Of a stretch of DNA of 64,000 bases, positions 44,797-57,135 are shown piece after piece. A program made the translations under genes and the position numbers. The notes below the pieces were generated by a model that did no database searches, had not been told where the DNA came from, and saw only the letters and a list, made by a program, of their open reading frames with translations. The stretch comes from Blepharisma japonicum (Eukaryota; Ciliophora; Heterotrichea; Heterotrichida; Blepharismidae). The DNA lies in the NCBI GenBank assembly GCA_949751835.1, contig CATKHK010000065.1, positions 213,754 to 277,753 on the forward strand, written 5' to 3'. Every line of letters begins with the position of its first letter. Position 1 is the first letter of the stretch.

Positions 44797-46056
44797 ATGG
44801 GATGTGGAAAAAGTGTTCAAATTGCAAACAATATCAAAGTTTTGCCTCCTAAAGACAAATGTTTTATTAGCACAAATAATATCTCTGATGAAAAGAGTAC
44901 GCTTTCAGCAGATTCAAAAGCAGGGAACGTAGCAGCTTGCGATTATGAAAATTTTTCTGTAATTGAGTGCCATGATGATTATCAATTTGTAAAAGCTTTT
45001 CACGTGCCAAGCCAGCAGAGCCGATTAATTAAGATGATCCCGAAAGAAAATTTATCAGAAAAATTATATTTTAAAAGTAATTCCATTTTGCAACTCCGAG
45101 AAGCAAAAATTTTGAAACTACTATCTCATCAAAATATTCAAAAATGCTTGGAAGTTATCGAAGACGAGGCAAGCATAGGCATTGTTTTTGAGAATCTAAA
45201 TGGAATGTCAAGCCTTAATTCCAAATTTAGAGTTTTCAACGAATTCGAAGCTTCTCAGATCATGAGGCAGCTTTTTTCAGCTGTCTCTTATATGCACTTA
45301 AAAAAAGTAATCCACCGGAAAATAACTTTAAACACTCTTTTCATCGACGAAGACAATTTATCAATAAAACTCTGCAATTTTGAAGACGCTTTTATAAAAG
45401 GTTTAGAGCAGCCATCAAAAATCCTAGAAGAGCTTCCTTTTATAGCTCCTGACTTTGAAAGCAGCCGATATAGTGAGAAATGTGACGAATGAAATTGTGG
45501 AGTAATAATGTATATGCTACTAACTGGCGAATCTCCTTTTCCTGGCCAAAATGAAATAGAAATTAAAGCTAAAATGAGGTCAGGCAATTATTTAAAAAAT
45601 ACCCCAAAATATGACTCTATATCTCTTCAAGCTAAATATATAATTGACAAATTACTCAACATTGATTCATTGGCAAGAGTATCAGCAGGCGTTGCAATAT
45701 ATTACCCATGGGTTAATCAAGCAATGAATGAAGAGAAAAAAAATAAGAAAAAGCAAGGACAGGATATAAATAATACTAATTTGAGTATTTCGAGAGATAG
45801 CGATTTATCACAAATTGTTCCAGCAAGAAGATTATCTTGTTTTTCATGCTTTTCTGGGAATAAAGATGCAGAATTTATAGATTTTAATGATTTAAAAGAT
45901 AATACTGATGAAACTTATCAGGATTTTTTGAAAGGATGGGTAAAGATTGTAGAGTCTAGAGAAGGGCTTGTACCGAGTTGCTATAGAGAGTTTTGCGAGA
46001 AAGAGCATCAAAAATATGGGGAAATTGTGATAGCTATTCCTAAAAATTTTGTTTAA
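44797..46056 (+). CDS. Membrane-anchored CDPK/CaMK-like pseudokinase
   Basis: 419 residues with a TGA Trp in the kinase DEWNCG motif. MGCGKS predicts myristoylation and palmitoylation. The kinase fold is clear (ILKLLSHQNI, IMRQLFSAVSYMHL, VIMYMLLTGESPFPG, PWVNQAM), but catalytic residues are lost. HRD reads HRK (VIHRKITLNTLF) and the usual Asn ligand of the catalytic loop is Thr. DFG reads NFE (LCNFEDAF), the Gly loop is ECHDDYQF, and APE reads APD. The ATP-site Lys may remain (RLIKMI). No EF-hands follow; the tail (QDFLKGWVKIVESREGL) is unique. Likely a scaffold or competitor for CDPK-type signalling at the membrane. Inactivity is predicted from residues only. Confidence 0.88.
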
Positions 46057-46081
46057 TTTTATTTTTATTAATCCTATTAAA

Positions 46082-47545
46082 TTATTTAGGTGAGTCTGGG
46101 GTTGTTGGGAGTTTTGGACTTTTTTGTTCTGAAGAAAAGAAATCAGCCACGCCTTCCCACTGCTCAGTATTTTTCAAGCTTGGAATCATATATTCATCAA
46201 ACCGATCTGGCAGACGCTGCGGTTCAGGTGATTTGCTTCTTCTTTTCCTACTTTAAAATTACTCAGCCGTAATATTATATCTCCTCCTTACTAGCCTATC
46301 CTCTTCTTTTATCAATCCCAGATTATTTTTATCCCACTTCCCCCTATTTAGCATTGGCGATTCATTAGAAAACTCTTCGGTTTCAGTCCTGTCCTTGGGT
46401 GTGACAGCTGTCGAAATCTGCTGATTTAACTGGGCAAGCCTTGAGTTTTGTTTATCTAAAATGCTCAATAATTGTTGGCTTTCTCCAATTAATTTTGAAT
46501 ATTCATCTTCAGTTTTATATGAAGGAGCATCATATTTTTCAATGCGCGATGGAGAATAAGAATAATTATTAAGATCAGGATTTTCAACTTGTGTTTGAAT
46601 TAATTTGTCAGATTTTGAATGATATATTTTGCTGCGATCCGAAGTCGCTTTAGATTGAGAAGGAGAAATATAATAGGATTCACAGTCATAGTGAGTATTT
46701 GTGGATTCTTCTTTGGACGACTCTAGTTTTGGAGAGCTTGATACTTGTACCTGATTACCTTGGTTCGAAAAATTTCTGATTGGTGAATTTTTTCTAACTC
46801 CATAATAATTAATCAGATCTACAATAAATTTCATCATTCTCAACAAAATATCAGGGAATTCTTCTTTTTCTACTAATTCTCGCAGTTTTTTTGATCCTAC
46901 CATTCTCGACTTAAACATTGTATACACGCTTGGGGACTGATGGACTTTATCAATAATATAATTCACATACTGTGCAATTTTCTGGACAATCCCTAATCCG
47001 TCATCTTCAAACTTTCCATTTCCTTTTACATAATTACTAGTTAAAAGCTCTTTTCTAAGCGCTTGATTAGCAGTCTGCAACTGTTCCCATCCATTCATTT
47101 GCATATTTACCCTCTCACTTAGTTCATTGATTTTAATTTCTTGTTCATTGATGATTTTATTTTTTTCTTGATTTAACTTGTTCATTTTTTTTAATTCTTC
47201 TTGCAAAGCGTCGCATTTCATTTTCAATTCTTCGGCTACACGAATGGCTTTTCTTCCGTTGATGTTTTCTATTTCAAAAACTTGGAGCTTTTCATTGTAG
47301 TGCTTTTCTATGTGTTCTCGTTCTGATAAACTTCTTTTTAAAGCTTCGCGTAAGGCGTCTCTTTCTTTTCTTAATGAAGAAATGGCTTCAGTTGCTTTTC
47401 CTAGGTCTTGTTTAATTAATTCAAATTTTGTGCTTTCCTGGCTAGTGAAGGAGTCATATTTTCTATCAGAGTAGGTGAAGGAATTTTCAGTTAGGTCGTC
47501 AACTTGTAGAGGCATATGCAAATCAATATTTCTTCTATATGACAT
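46082..47545 (-). CDS. Coiled-coil protein, one intron near the 3' end
   Basis: 482 residues after removing intron 46248-46262 on the minus strand. A coiled coil covers about residues 40-170 (KATEAISSLRKERDALREAL). A helical globular part follows (about 180-250, GIVQKIAQYVNYIIDKV and DILLRMMKFIVDLINYYGV). Then a Ser/Tyr-rich disordered region with repeated YSPS-like sites leads to a short second coiled coil (about 350-375). After splicing it ends KRRSKSPEPQRLPDRFDEY...PKLPTTPDSPK, with many SP/TP sites. No family recognised; a cytoskeletal or centrosomal role is conceivable. Tail-to-tail with the pseudokinase (25 bp). Confidence 0.75.
46248..46262 (-). other. 15-nt intron
   Basis: Minus-strand sequence GTAATTTTAAAGTAG. 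Without splicing GAG-TAA stops the protein; with splicing the frame stays open for 54 more codons of SP/TP-rich sequence to TAA at 46082-46084. Its form matches the other introns in the window. Confidence 0.85.
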
Positions 47546-47791
47546 AATACTAATAAAATTATTACTCTTTTTATATTAACAGCGCAGAATTTATTTTTAT
47601 ATTTTTTGCATGGAGTGTGATTTAAGTCAGATGTATTAGTTGTGTATATAGATAAAATTTATTCAATCTTTATTGTTTAAGTGTGCTAAAGAGTAAAAGA
47701 GACTATTTTTTTTGCATGAAGGATTAAGAGGCAGTTAATATTTGAGAATTGATTAGCAAATGAATAATTAATTAAATGTAATATAAGCAAT

Positions 47792-50700
47792 CTAGAAAAA
47801 TGGCTCATCTAGAGCATCGGCTAAGTCTGCTGCTGATTTTAATGCTGCTTGATTAATTTTCTTCTTATATGGCAAATCGTTTCTATCTCCTTCATCTCTA
47901 AATATTCTTGAAAGAGAAGGTAAAGCAGGGATTCTACTTCCTTGTCTTGCTAAGTTCGACAAATTATTTTCTGTTTTCCTGTATTTAATTTTCTTATCTT
48001 TTCTTAGAGACCTTTGGGTCTGAATTTTTGTCAGTTGTTCTTGTTTTTCTGCTTTTGAAGCTTTATGCAGCAATAAATCGAAAGTGATTACTCCATTTTT
48101 TGCATTTTTCACTGTATATTGTTTAGTTAAATCTTCTTTTTTATTCGAAGCTAATGCAATAACTCTAGGACTAGTAACACTGAAGTGGTAATTCCCATGA
48201 TCATAATCAAATTCCTTGCTAAGCTTCTCAGGATTTTGTGGAGTCATAAAATTCCTCCCTTCTTCATGAATTCTTGGTGATTCATAAACTGATTGTCCAT
48301 GATACTCTTTTTTTCTTATTTTTTCATACACATCATTAAACTCAGCCTCATCTCTTTTATTGAACTTGCTTACATCTAAATAAAAATGTCAAGGTACCTG
48401 GCTTTCTTGCTCTTTTCTTACAGTAGTTTTATTTTTAACTGTAGCTGTGCCTTGCTGTAAGCATCCAACCATCCTTCCGTCTTCTGCCGAAATGATTTTC
48501 ACCATTTTGTCATAGCTGGTCGTAATTAAAGTTTCGTTTTCTCTAATTAAAAATAAATGCCTTATGCACTCTGTATGTAGCTTTATTGAATACAAAACTA
48601 CAAGAGTGTCACTAGGAATATTTGGAGCTGCTAATATAGATTTATTGACCAATGACATCATTTTATTTTCTCGTCCATCAGTAGATAATGGCTCTATTGA
48701 TAAAAGGTCAATTATGCCTTTAAAAGAAATTGCTTGCAAGTTTCCTCGGTCGTCACCTGTAAAGAGTATATGTTTTGACAATAAATAAGAAATCCCTTGG
48801 ACTACTGAAGTCACTCCATCTGGGTCTCGGTTTGTATAGGAAAATACTTTATTATACTTATAAGGAAGAGGGTGAAGAGCCCATAGGATTATTTCACCTA
48901 GAGAATCACAAGCAATAATGAGAGGCATAAGATCAATAGTTTGGATTACAATAAGTTCTCCTTGATGAACCATTGGCTGGCCTGCATAAGTAGCATCCTC
49001 AGTGTCTCAAATATGAATAATTCCTTCACTTGTTCCAATAACTAAAATTTCTAAATAATATACAAATTTGATAACTGGGATTACACAGCCTATATTATCG
49101 ATGGTCTGCAGAACAACAGAATCGCTTAATGATTTATCTTCGTGTATCATGATAGTCATATCTAAAGACCCAGTCGCTATAAACTGTCCTTTTTCTGAAC
49201 TAGCTATACAGTTGACTTCTCCTTTATGATCTGATAACTGTTTCATTAATGCTCCATTCTTTATATTGTAAACCCTTGTATGTCCTCTTGTATCTCCTAC
49301 GAAAACTCTTTTTTCTCATCCATCAATTTCTACACATGAAATATCACTATCTGCTGAGGCTGCATACATGTTTTCTGGCTTCCCTGTAAATGCATTCCAT
49401 ACCTTTACTTTATTCATAATCGGAGTGATGAATTTATAATAATTTGGGGTATAAAATGATGCTAATGGTAAGCTATCATCTACGAAATTTGGATTTAAAT
49501 TTTTATCGTAATCATAAAAAGCAAGTCCTTTTCCTCCAAAAACAATTCTTTCTTGTTTTTTTAAAAAAGTGAAATCTGATAGAGAAAAACGAGTCCCTGA
49601 TTGTTTTTCTTCCAAATTAAAAGTTTGCACACAGCTGAGGTTTCGAATGTCCCAAACTTTCACCCAGCCATCAATATCAGCTGAAATTACTTGTGGGCTG
49701 TCTGGGAGAACTTTAACACCCACTAATGAAGAGTTGTGCCCTTCAATTTTAAAAGCTACTGTGTCTATATAAGGGTTTCATACATAAATATCATGATCAA
49801 AACCAGCTGAAAATAGTAAACGATACTCTGGGTTAAAAGCAAGAGACAATACACCTTTTGTGTGGCTTCCATAGATTCTCCGAGGGGATGCAGAAATCAT
49901 ATCCCAAAGAATGACTTTTCTGTCCTGAGAGCAGGAAAATAAAAACTCGAGCTTGGGGACTGCAATTAAATCAGTCACCATGTCTTCATGTCCTTCTCTA
50001 AGGACTTTTATAGGCTCGCTTCTCTTTTTGTCCTCAAAATTCCATATATTAATAGCCCCAGTATTATCTCCAGAATATAAAATTCCATGGCTGCTATTTC
50101 ATGCCATGCTTCTTTGAGGGCTTTTAGCATATAGAATAGGATATCCTCCTTTATAATTTAAAGAATGAAAATTTGAGCCATTTGAGCTTCAAGTCCTTAT
50201 TGTACCATCATTGCAGCTTGTGAGCAAAAACTGATACCCTGGATCAGGTAAAAAAATCGCATTATGGACTATTGCTTTTTTCGGACCTCTATAAGGAATT
50301 CCATCCTTATCTCCTCCTATATATTGTGATTCTTCATTTTTTACTTGCAAATCCCTTCCCATAACTTGGCCAGTTTCAGGGTGATAAAATTTTACTATAT
50401 TTGAATAGTCTTCAATAACCCCTATTCTGTCAAGTCCTTCTAAGTTTATTAACTTTTCAATGATTCCTTCTGAATTATAAGAAGGCTTTACCGTGCTTAA
50501 TGAATAATTTTTAATTGAATCGACCCTAGTTATTTTCATCCCATTAAGTGTCGTTGCTTTTTCTATTATATAATTTGTAAATTCGTCTCAATCCAATTTT
50601 CCATTTCCATTCATATCAATATCTCTAAACAATTGTAACAAAAGTTTCACCATAATTTTATCTCTGTTTTGTAGTGTTGGTTTTCAGTGCTTTAAATGAC

Positions 50701-50899
50701 TTCTAATAATAACAACAAATTCCTCAAGTGTCAGTTCTCCTTCTCTGCTTTCAAATTCTTTTTTAAGCGAACTGATAGTAAACGGGTCAAAATTCATTGT
50801 CAAATCTAGTAGTAATTCCTCTTCAACCTCCAATTTTTTCGAATACGTAGTCCTAGGTGTAAGAGGTTCTGGGCCTTTTTGAATAATTCGTTTCGACAT
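47792..50899 (-). CDS. EF-hand plus WD40 repeat protein (WDR49/WDR64-like)
   Basis: 1,035 residues, read through many TGA Trp codons, most of them in WD40 positions (VWDIRN, TWSSNG, IWDTED). An N-terminal EF-hand region covers about residues 30-105; the second EF-hand, DIDMNGNGKLDWDEF, has all ligands. About 10-12 WD40 repeats follow (about 130-870, for example LFSCSQDRKVILWDM and ISADIDGWVKVWDI). The C-terminal about 170 residues are basic and disordered. EF-hand plus double WD40 propeller is the layout of WDR49, WDR64 and EFCAB8, proteins of cilia and sperm tails. A calcium-linked ciliary role is inferred. Its start lies 22 bp from that of the glutaredoxin-like gene. Confidence 0.88.
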
Positions 50900-50921
50900 T
50901 TATAAAAGTTATTAATACAAA

Positions 50922-51293
50922 ATGGGAATAAGACAATCAGCTCAATGTCCAGTGAAGCCAGAAGTATTGGAAACCGTGAAGTTACACTCAGTTGTTATAT
51001 ATAGTCGACATTTAGATCCTAGCTCATTTAAAGCAGAAAATCTTCTGAGAAGGATGGGCGTAGATCCATATGTAATTGAAGTAGAATTCGAAGAAAATCA
51101 GAGAATGATTATGAGAGCTTTATTTCAAATGACCGGACAAGTGACTTTACCAATAATCTTTATTGGTGGAAAATTTGTTGGAAGCACTCTTGAGTTATCT
51201 AAAGGAATTAAATCTGGGTATATACAAATTTTATTAAAAAGAAATAATGTTGAAATTACTGAAAGTGAGGAAAGTGAAGAAGATAACCAATAA
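50922..51293 (+). CDS. Glutaredoxin-fold protein lacking the active-site cysteine, N-myristoylated
   Basis: 123 residues. MGIRQS is a myristoylation signal. Residues about 18-110 follow the glutaredoxin fold: VVIYSRH (strand), a helix FKAENLLRRMGVDPYVIEV, then TGQVTLPIIFIGGKFVGSTLELSKG, the TVPxxFIxGxxxGG glutathione-binding region. The active site, normally CPYC or CGFS right after the first strand, reads RHLDPSS, with no Cys. It cannot run the usual dithiol or monothiol reaction. A binding or structural role is more likely. The tail is acidic. Confidence 0.8.
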   Translation: MGIRQSAQCPVKPEVLETVKLHSVVIYSRHLDPSSFKAENLLRRMGVDPYVIEVEFEENQRMIMRALFQMTGQVTLPIIFIGGKFVGSTLELSKGIKSGYIQILLKRNNVEITESEESEEDNQ

Positions 51294-51320
51294 TTTTCAA
51301 TTTTCATATAATTAATAATC

Positions 51321-54300
51321 TTACTCAGGTTTCGGCAACTCGTCATCATCAGCTTTGTTGCTTTTTATCATTGCTTCCATTTTGTTAATTTCTTCATTCA
51401 ATTCATAATTTTTATCTTTTAAGGCTTCAACTGTTGCTTCTAATGGCCGAATTGTTTCTATCAATTGATCTCTATCTTTTAGCAACTCAATATAATTATC
51501 ATACAATTCTACGCTTTCCTTTATTTTTTCTTCTGTTTTAATTTTTATTTTTTTTTCGTGGCTTAAATAGGTTAAAAAGCCAATCCTTAAATAGTCCCAA
51601 TAATTCATTCTAGCTCGAAATTCATCTTCTAAATTTCCTGTGCCTCCAAAAATGACAGCTCGACCTTCAATTTCTTGTAATTTTCGTTTCGTGAAAAGGG
51701 TGTCTAACGAAGATTTTATTTCAGCTCGTTTGTGTCGTTCCAGAATAATTTCGTCACTTTTGCCAATTGCCCATGCTTTAGGGTCATCTTCTTCTTCAGT
51801 TCCATCAGGGATTCTATTGAAAACACATACAGCAAGCTCTTTATTTTCCTCAATAGGGTCTCTATTTTCTATTTCTCTTGATAAAAGTTGTTTGATTTTT
51901 GATACAAAATAAACCAATAAAGATTCTATATAATCAGTTCTTTCATCTTCTTTTCCTATTGCTTCTTTAACCTTGGTATAAGCTCTTTCTAAAATTGCTA
52001 TAAAAATATTAAGTAAAATAAATTGGAAAAAAATCATAAATGTAAAGAAAAATATGTAGCTCATAACAAGGTCTCCTTCTGCAAGCTCTGAGAAGTTGAA
52101 TTCTCCTATTATCATTGAAAAACAGACCATAAAGGAACTATCGATAGAGCTATAGTTGAAGAGTGTATGCCCAAATGATAAGTAAGCAAAAAATACAAAT
52201 CCAAGTAAAATTACAATAATCATAACTAAGAAGTATGTAATATCAACCATAGCAGTTTTTACAGTATCTTGTAAGAAACTTAGGGCTTTATTGAATGAGA
52301 CATAGTTCAAAATCCTAAAATAAATAAACAAAATATTAAAAGCTGACCAATTTAAATATTGCTCTAGTATAGTGGCAGCTTCAGCAAATTTATCATGAAA
52401 TTTCGTATCGTCACTGATCATTTCATAGTCAATCACATCTAAAGTCAAATATCTCAAATACAAGCCTATGCAAACCCAAGAGCACATATAAGAAGCAACA
52501 TCAAAAATGACAAAAGGTGTTAAAATGTTATTAATCCTCCTCAATCATTCAGGCTTAGCTTGATTTCTTTTTCGCTTTTGGTCAGTCGTCAAGATTTCAT
52601 AAAACCTTGACCTCCAAGCTTCATAATTAACATAGTCTCTTCTGATAGTAAGAACTGTAATAGCCATATGATAGCATAATAAAAGCACAAAAACAAGCTC
52701 AAAAAAGGCTCTTGCTCCATCTCCAGGAGTTGCATACATTTTTAGCCTCATAGGCCATATATAGTACTGGAACAAAATTTCACCTCCAGAATACATTTCA
52801 GCAATAAATCCTACATAAGTAAAATAATTAATGTCACCGTTATACAAAACGAAATCAATAAGAAGACTATTCATTGTATCATTAAAAAAATGGTCTTTCA
52901 CAAGAGTTTCTATTTGTGTCAAATAACCGTCGGAGTCCGGGAAAAAATAAAAAATATAACCACCTCCTTTATATAAAGAGACATCACCTTTATATTTCCA
53001 GTCACAATTTAAAGTAGCTGATTTTGTGAATTCATGAGCTGGGTGAGTTTCAAATGCTGAATAAGTTGGGTATCTTGACCGAGGCTGAACTTCATCAAAA
53101 AGATCTGATTGATTATCATCAGTGGCTACTTTTCTTATTGTAAATCTGATAGGCCCATTAGTTGCACAAGCTTCAGTATTATTAAAATTTTGGCCTACAA
53201 GGTAATTTTGCTGCATAGTGTAAGTATATGCTTTTTTGAAATTTCCAATAAACGCATAATACAGTCATCTGGAAAAGTCATTATAGTCGTGAACATCATC
53301 TAAGCTGTATTTTCCGTCATATGTTTGAATTTCAAAAGAGTCAGTAAATGTGCTTAGTAGCTCATGCCGAGCAGTTATATCTTGCTGGTAAAGCAACGTT
53401 ACTGTATAAATAATCGCAAAAATCACAAAAATCAAAGCTGCCCATAGTTTTTTCGAAAACATTAAGGTTGACTCAGTAATTTTTACATATTTTTCTTTAT
53501 CTGTCAAAACTTCATGGTCAATTTGTGCACCCCATAGCTTAGCATCATTATAATCAATATAAGGATTTTTTGACTTAACAACCTCTTCAGGGTTTTCATA
53601 GTGCTCATCTGCTTCATCATTTTTATATTTCAAAATTAATGCACGCTTTTTGCTGAAAAAGCTGAGGACTCTGAAATATAAATCTTTTCCTCAATCAATT
53701 ACAGAAAAAATGATATGCTTTTGTTCTGCGACTTTTTGATTCTTTTTAGATTGTTCTAACTTCTCAAGCTCTTCTCCATAAGCATTTCCTATAATAGCAA
53801 TAAACATACTCAAAAGAATAAAATTTATGAATAATGTAAAGCAGATAATAAAAAACGCTCCAATATGAAAATTATGGTCCAGAACTCCTATAACACCATC
53901 TATATTATCGAACAAAATCAAAAAGCAAGACGCAAATGCAAAACCTACTTGACTGAAATCCTCCATGTAACCTCCAAAAGCTACGTGAGAAAAAATCACG
54001 AAGCTAATAAAAACCCCTAAAAGGAGGCAAGAAAAGTAAAAAATTTCATTTTTTGATCTTACAAGAGCCCTATGAAGCAGCCTAATTCTTTCAAATTTCC
54101 CAAGATACCTTAAAAGTCTGAAAAATATCAAAAGTAAGTTAATTCCATTTAATTCTGTATATAGCTTGTAAATTGACAAAGTATCTAATAAATCATTCTG
54201 AAGGCTCGTCAAGTTATCAAATGAATCTAAATGAGATATAGAATTATCTGCGACCTTGATCCACAAGGCAATATTAACATACGACAAAATAATTGATGCC

Positions 54301-55319
54301 GTATTCAAAATATTCCACAAGCTGGCAAAGTGCTTTTTCACTCCTCCTCAAAACATAATTACTCTGGCACTATTTACATTAATTCCTTGACTCTGTAATG
54401 CTACTTTTTGCGCTATAATGTCAACTTTTATTAAAAACAGCTCTATACCTGTATATAAAAGCAGCAAAATCACATATATTGCTTCAAGAAATGCACGAAA
54501 CCTGTCAATTGGGGTTCGATAAAACATATAATCCATTGACCTTATGTCAAATTTAGTAGTTACAAGTCCAGATTCGTCAAACCAAAACTGAAATGCTGCA
54601 TATGTTAGCATATCTCAATGTCCATTATAAAGAACAAAATCTACATACATCGCTGCTGTTTGGCTGTCTATTCATTTTTCTGTGACAATAACATTATAAG
54701 CATCTGACAGCTGGCTTGAAGAATTTGTGGAAGAAAGATATTGAAAGCCTCCTGATTGTCTGACTCCTATACTTGAGTCGTATTCAAACATTGACCCACT
54801 CCCATAAGTAGCTTTGCTTTCTCCACTACTGGACTCATACAAACCAAGTCCTGAAATTGCTCATCTTTTGGGGTATACTTTATTAGTCCTGTGATAAGGG
54901 TTGTCATCTAGTTTTACACGCTTTTGGACAAATCTGATAGGTGTTATAAGTCTGTTATAAAATGCGACTCTTTGATAAGTGTCCTTAACTTGGCTTCAGT
55001 CGTCATAATAGTCTTCAGCTTGAAGCAAAGGAATGAGATCGACGATAATTCAGTTCACAACATCATCTTTACAGTATATTTTTGGAAAGTCATCGTTACG
55101 GTCGGTGAAAAACTGCCGGACACCTGCAGAAATATGGTATGTATTTTGGGTTTTTACCTGATTTAAGATAACGACGACAAAGACCACAGTGAATATGATA
55201 AAACGGACGATTTCGCTGATCGTCATTTGGCTATCATGTATCTCCCGGACTGGTTGAGGCTTGGGTTCACTTGTTTGCTCAGTTGGGTCTTCTTCTTTTG
55301 GATCATCACTTATTTCCAT
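51321..55319 (-). CDS. Tandem polycystin-2-like (TRPP) channel: two channel domains in one chain
   Basis: One frame of 1,332 residues with about ten TGA Trp codons. Domain 1: S1 near residues 37-56; extracellular polycystin (TOP) domain to about 255 with DFVLYNGHWDMLTY; S2-S6 to about 500. Domain 2: S1 near 620-641; a second TOP domain with DFVLYNGDINYFTYVGFIAEMY; S2 near 866-889; S3-S6 to about 1111. The C-terminal tail ends in a coiled coil (about 1280-1325). The domain 2 pore (IIGEFNFSEL) resembles the TRPP filter; the domain 1 equivalent (LILFDNIDGVIG) is divergent. TRPP channels are tetramers of single units, so this two-unit chain could assemble as a dimer. No EF-hand is visible. Confidence 0.9.
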
Positions 55320-55404
55320 GATTCCTCTTTTTATATATTCTAATTTAAAAAACGGTAGGTATTATTTTTCTATCTCCCACAATTTAACTTTCTTTATTTA
55401 AAAA

Positions 55405-57135
55405 TTAGCTGAATTCTTTAATCAAATTAGAAAATTCTTCCTGTGTTAGCGTTTCTCTTTCAACTAAATTCTTTGCAATGTACATCAATAAAGACTTGTT
55501 TTTCAGCAGCTTCTCTTTAGTCCTTTTATAGCTTTCGTCAAGAATATCTCTGACTGCTTTATCAATCAAGTCTCGCTGTGCCACCCCTTCACTGTCATCA
55601 TCAAGTGCATTTAGATTGACAAGTCCAGTGATTTCGTCAAACATCCCTCCTTTGGTGTAATGATAAGCAGTTTGAGTCGCTTTGTCTAGATCACTGCTGC
55701 AGCCTGTCGTTAAGTTGTCGATCCCTAAAAATATTTCTTCAGCTGCTCTTCCACCCATTGCGACGTCAATTCTGGCGAGGATTTCTTCTCGGTTGATACT
55801 GACTTTGTCCTTGTCAGGCAAGCTTACAGTCATGCCTAGACTAGGACCACGAGGGAGAATTGTAGTTTTGTGAAGTGGGTCAGCACCTTGGGTGAGTACT
55901 GCAGTTAGGGCATGCCCGACTTCATGTATAGCTGTGTTGAGTTTTTCTTCGTCTGTAAGTGATAGAGATCTTCTCTCAACACCCATAAGGATTCTATCGA
56001 TAGATCTTTCAACATCATTAATATTGCATGCACTTCTGCCTTCCTTGACTGCATTAAGGACTGCTAAATTTACCACGTTAGCCAAATCAGCGCCTGTCAT
56101 CCCAATTGTGCCTTTAGCAACTATTTCAGGAGTTACAGTTTCGTCATGATAAACTTTTTTCAAATACAGCTCCAAAATCTGTGTTCTCCCTTTTTTGTCA
56201 GGCATCGGGATATCAATGACTTTGTCAAACCTCCCAGCTCGCTTTAGCGCATGGTCTAAACTTTCTGGGTAGTTTGTAGCCCCTATCACTAAAATGTTAT
56301 CTTTAGGCTCAAACCCGTCCATTTCTACAAGCAGCTGATTCAAGCTTTGTCTGTTATAATTAAAGTCTTTACTTTTTCTGCTTGCTCCTAATGCATCTAT
56401 TTCATCAATAAAAATGATACAAGGCGCGTTTCTTTTGGCTTCTCTAAATAACTCCCTGATTCTTTTAGCTCCAAGCCCTACAAAAACTTCTTCAAAATCT
56501 GAGCCAGAATTGAAATAAAATTTCACTCCAGCTTCCCCAGCAATAGCCTTAGCAAGTAAAGTTTTTCCAGTTCCTGGCCTTCCAGTCATTAAGATTCCTT
56601 TTGGCATTTTTGCGCCGGTTGAATGATATTTTTCAGGGTTACTTAAATAGTCCACAATTTCTGACAATTCTTCTCGACATTCGTCAATGCCTCTAACATC
56701 ATCAAACGTCACGTTGGTTTTTTCAGCTGTTATTATATGTTTAGTAGAGTCCAACATTCCTGATCCTCCACTTCAGTCTCGTTTAACCATTTGGTATAAT
56801 ACGAATGAGCATGCAGCAAATCCTAAAAATCCAATAACTTTTGTAGGGAAGTTTGTAGGAGGCAGGACTTGCTTTACATAAATTGGCTGTGAGAGATTTT
56901 GAAATGACATTTCAGGAGGTGCTGTGGATGCTGGTTTCTCAATTTTTTCAGTTTTTGAGGGCGTAATGTATTTTAATGCATATAGATATTGCTGCTTGCA
57001 TTTGGTTTCTTCTTCTTTGTCGAAGAATTTCATGTTTTCGTAGGCTTCTTTGACTTCATTAAAACGCATTTCACGATTAAGCTTGCGAAGATAACGATGA
57101 TCTGAGAACAACCTTTTTGTGATAGCTCTGAACAT
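55405..57135 (-). CDS. YME1: Mitochondrial FtsH-family AAA protease, i-AAA/YME1 type
   Basis: 576 residues from ATG 57135, with a TGA Trp at 56773-56775. [18 protein letters not shown] is a basic amphipathic mitochondrial presequence. A short helical region and one TM segment (about 100-120, [18 protein letters not shown]) follow. The AAA+ domain has Walker A GRPGTGKT (family GPPGTGKT) and Walker [12 protein letters not shown]. The M41 metalloprotease site is HEVGH. One TM segment and the sequence resemblance favour YME1L, whose catalytic part faces the intermembrane space, over m-AAA proteases. It degrades unassembled inner-membrane and intermembrane-space proteins. Confidence 0.92.

Noticed and set aside
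46090-46272. Plus-strand 60-residue ORF
   Set aside because: It is the antisense shadow of the spliced 3' exon of the minus-strand coiled-coil gene.
52545-52560. Two separate polycystin genes split by a stop at the end of the second TOP/S2 segment
   Set aside because: The interrupting codons are TGA (Trp) and all pieces share one frame across 51321-55319.
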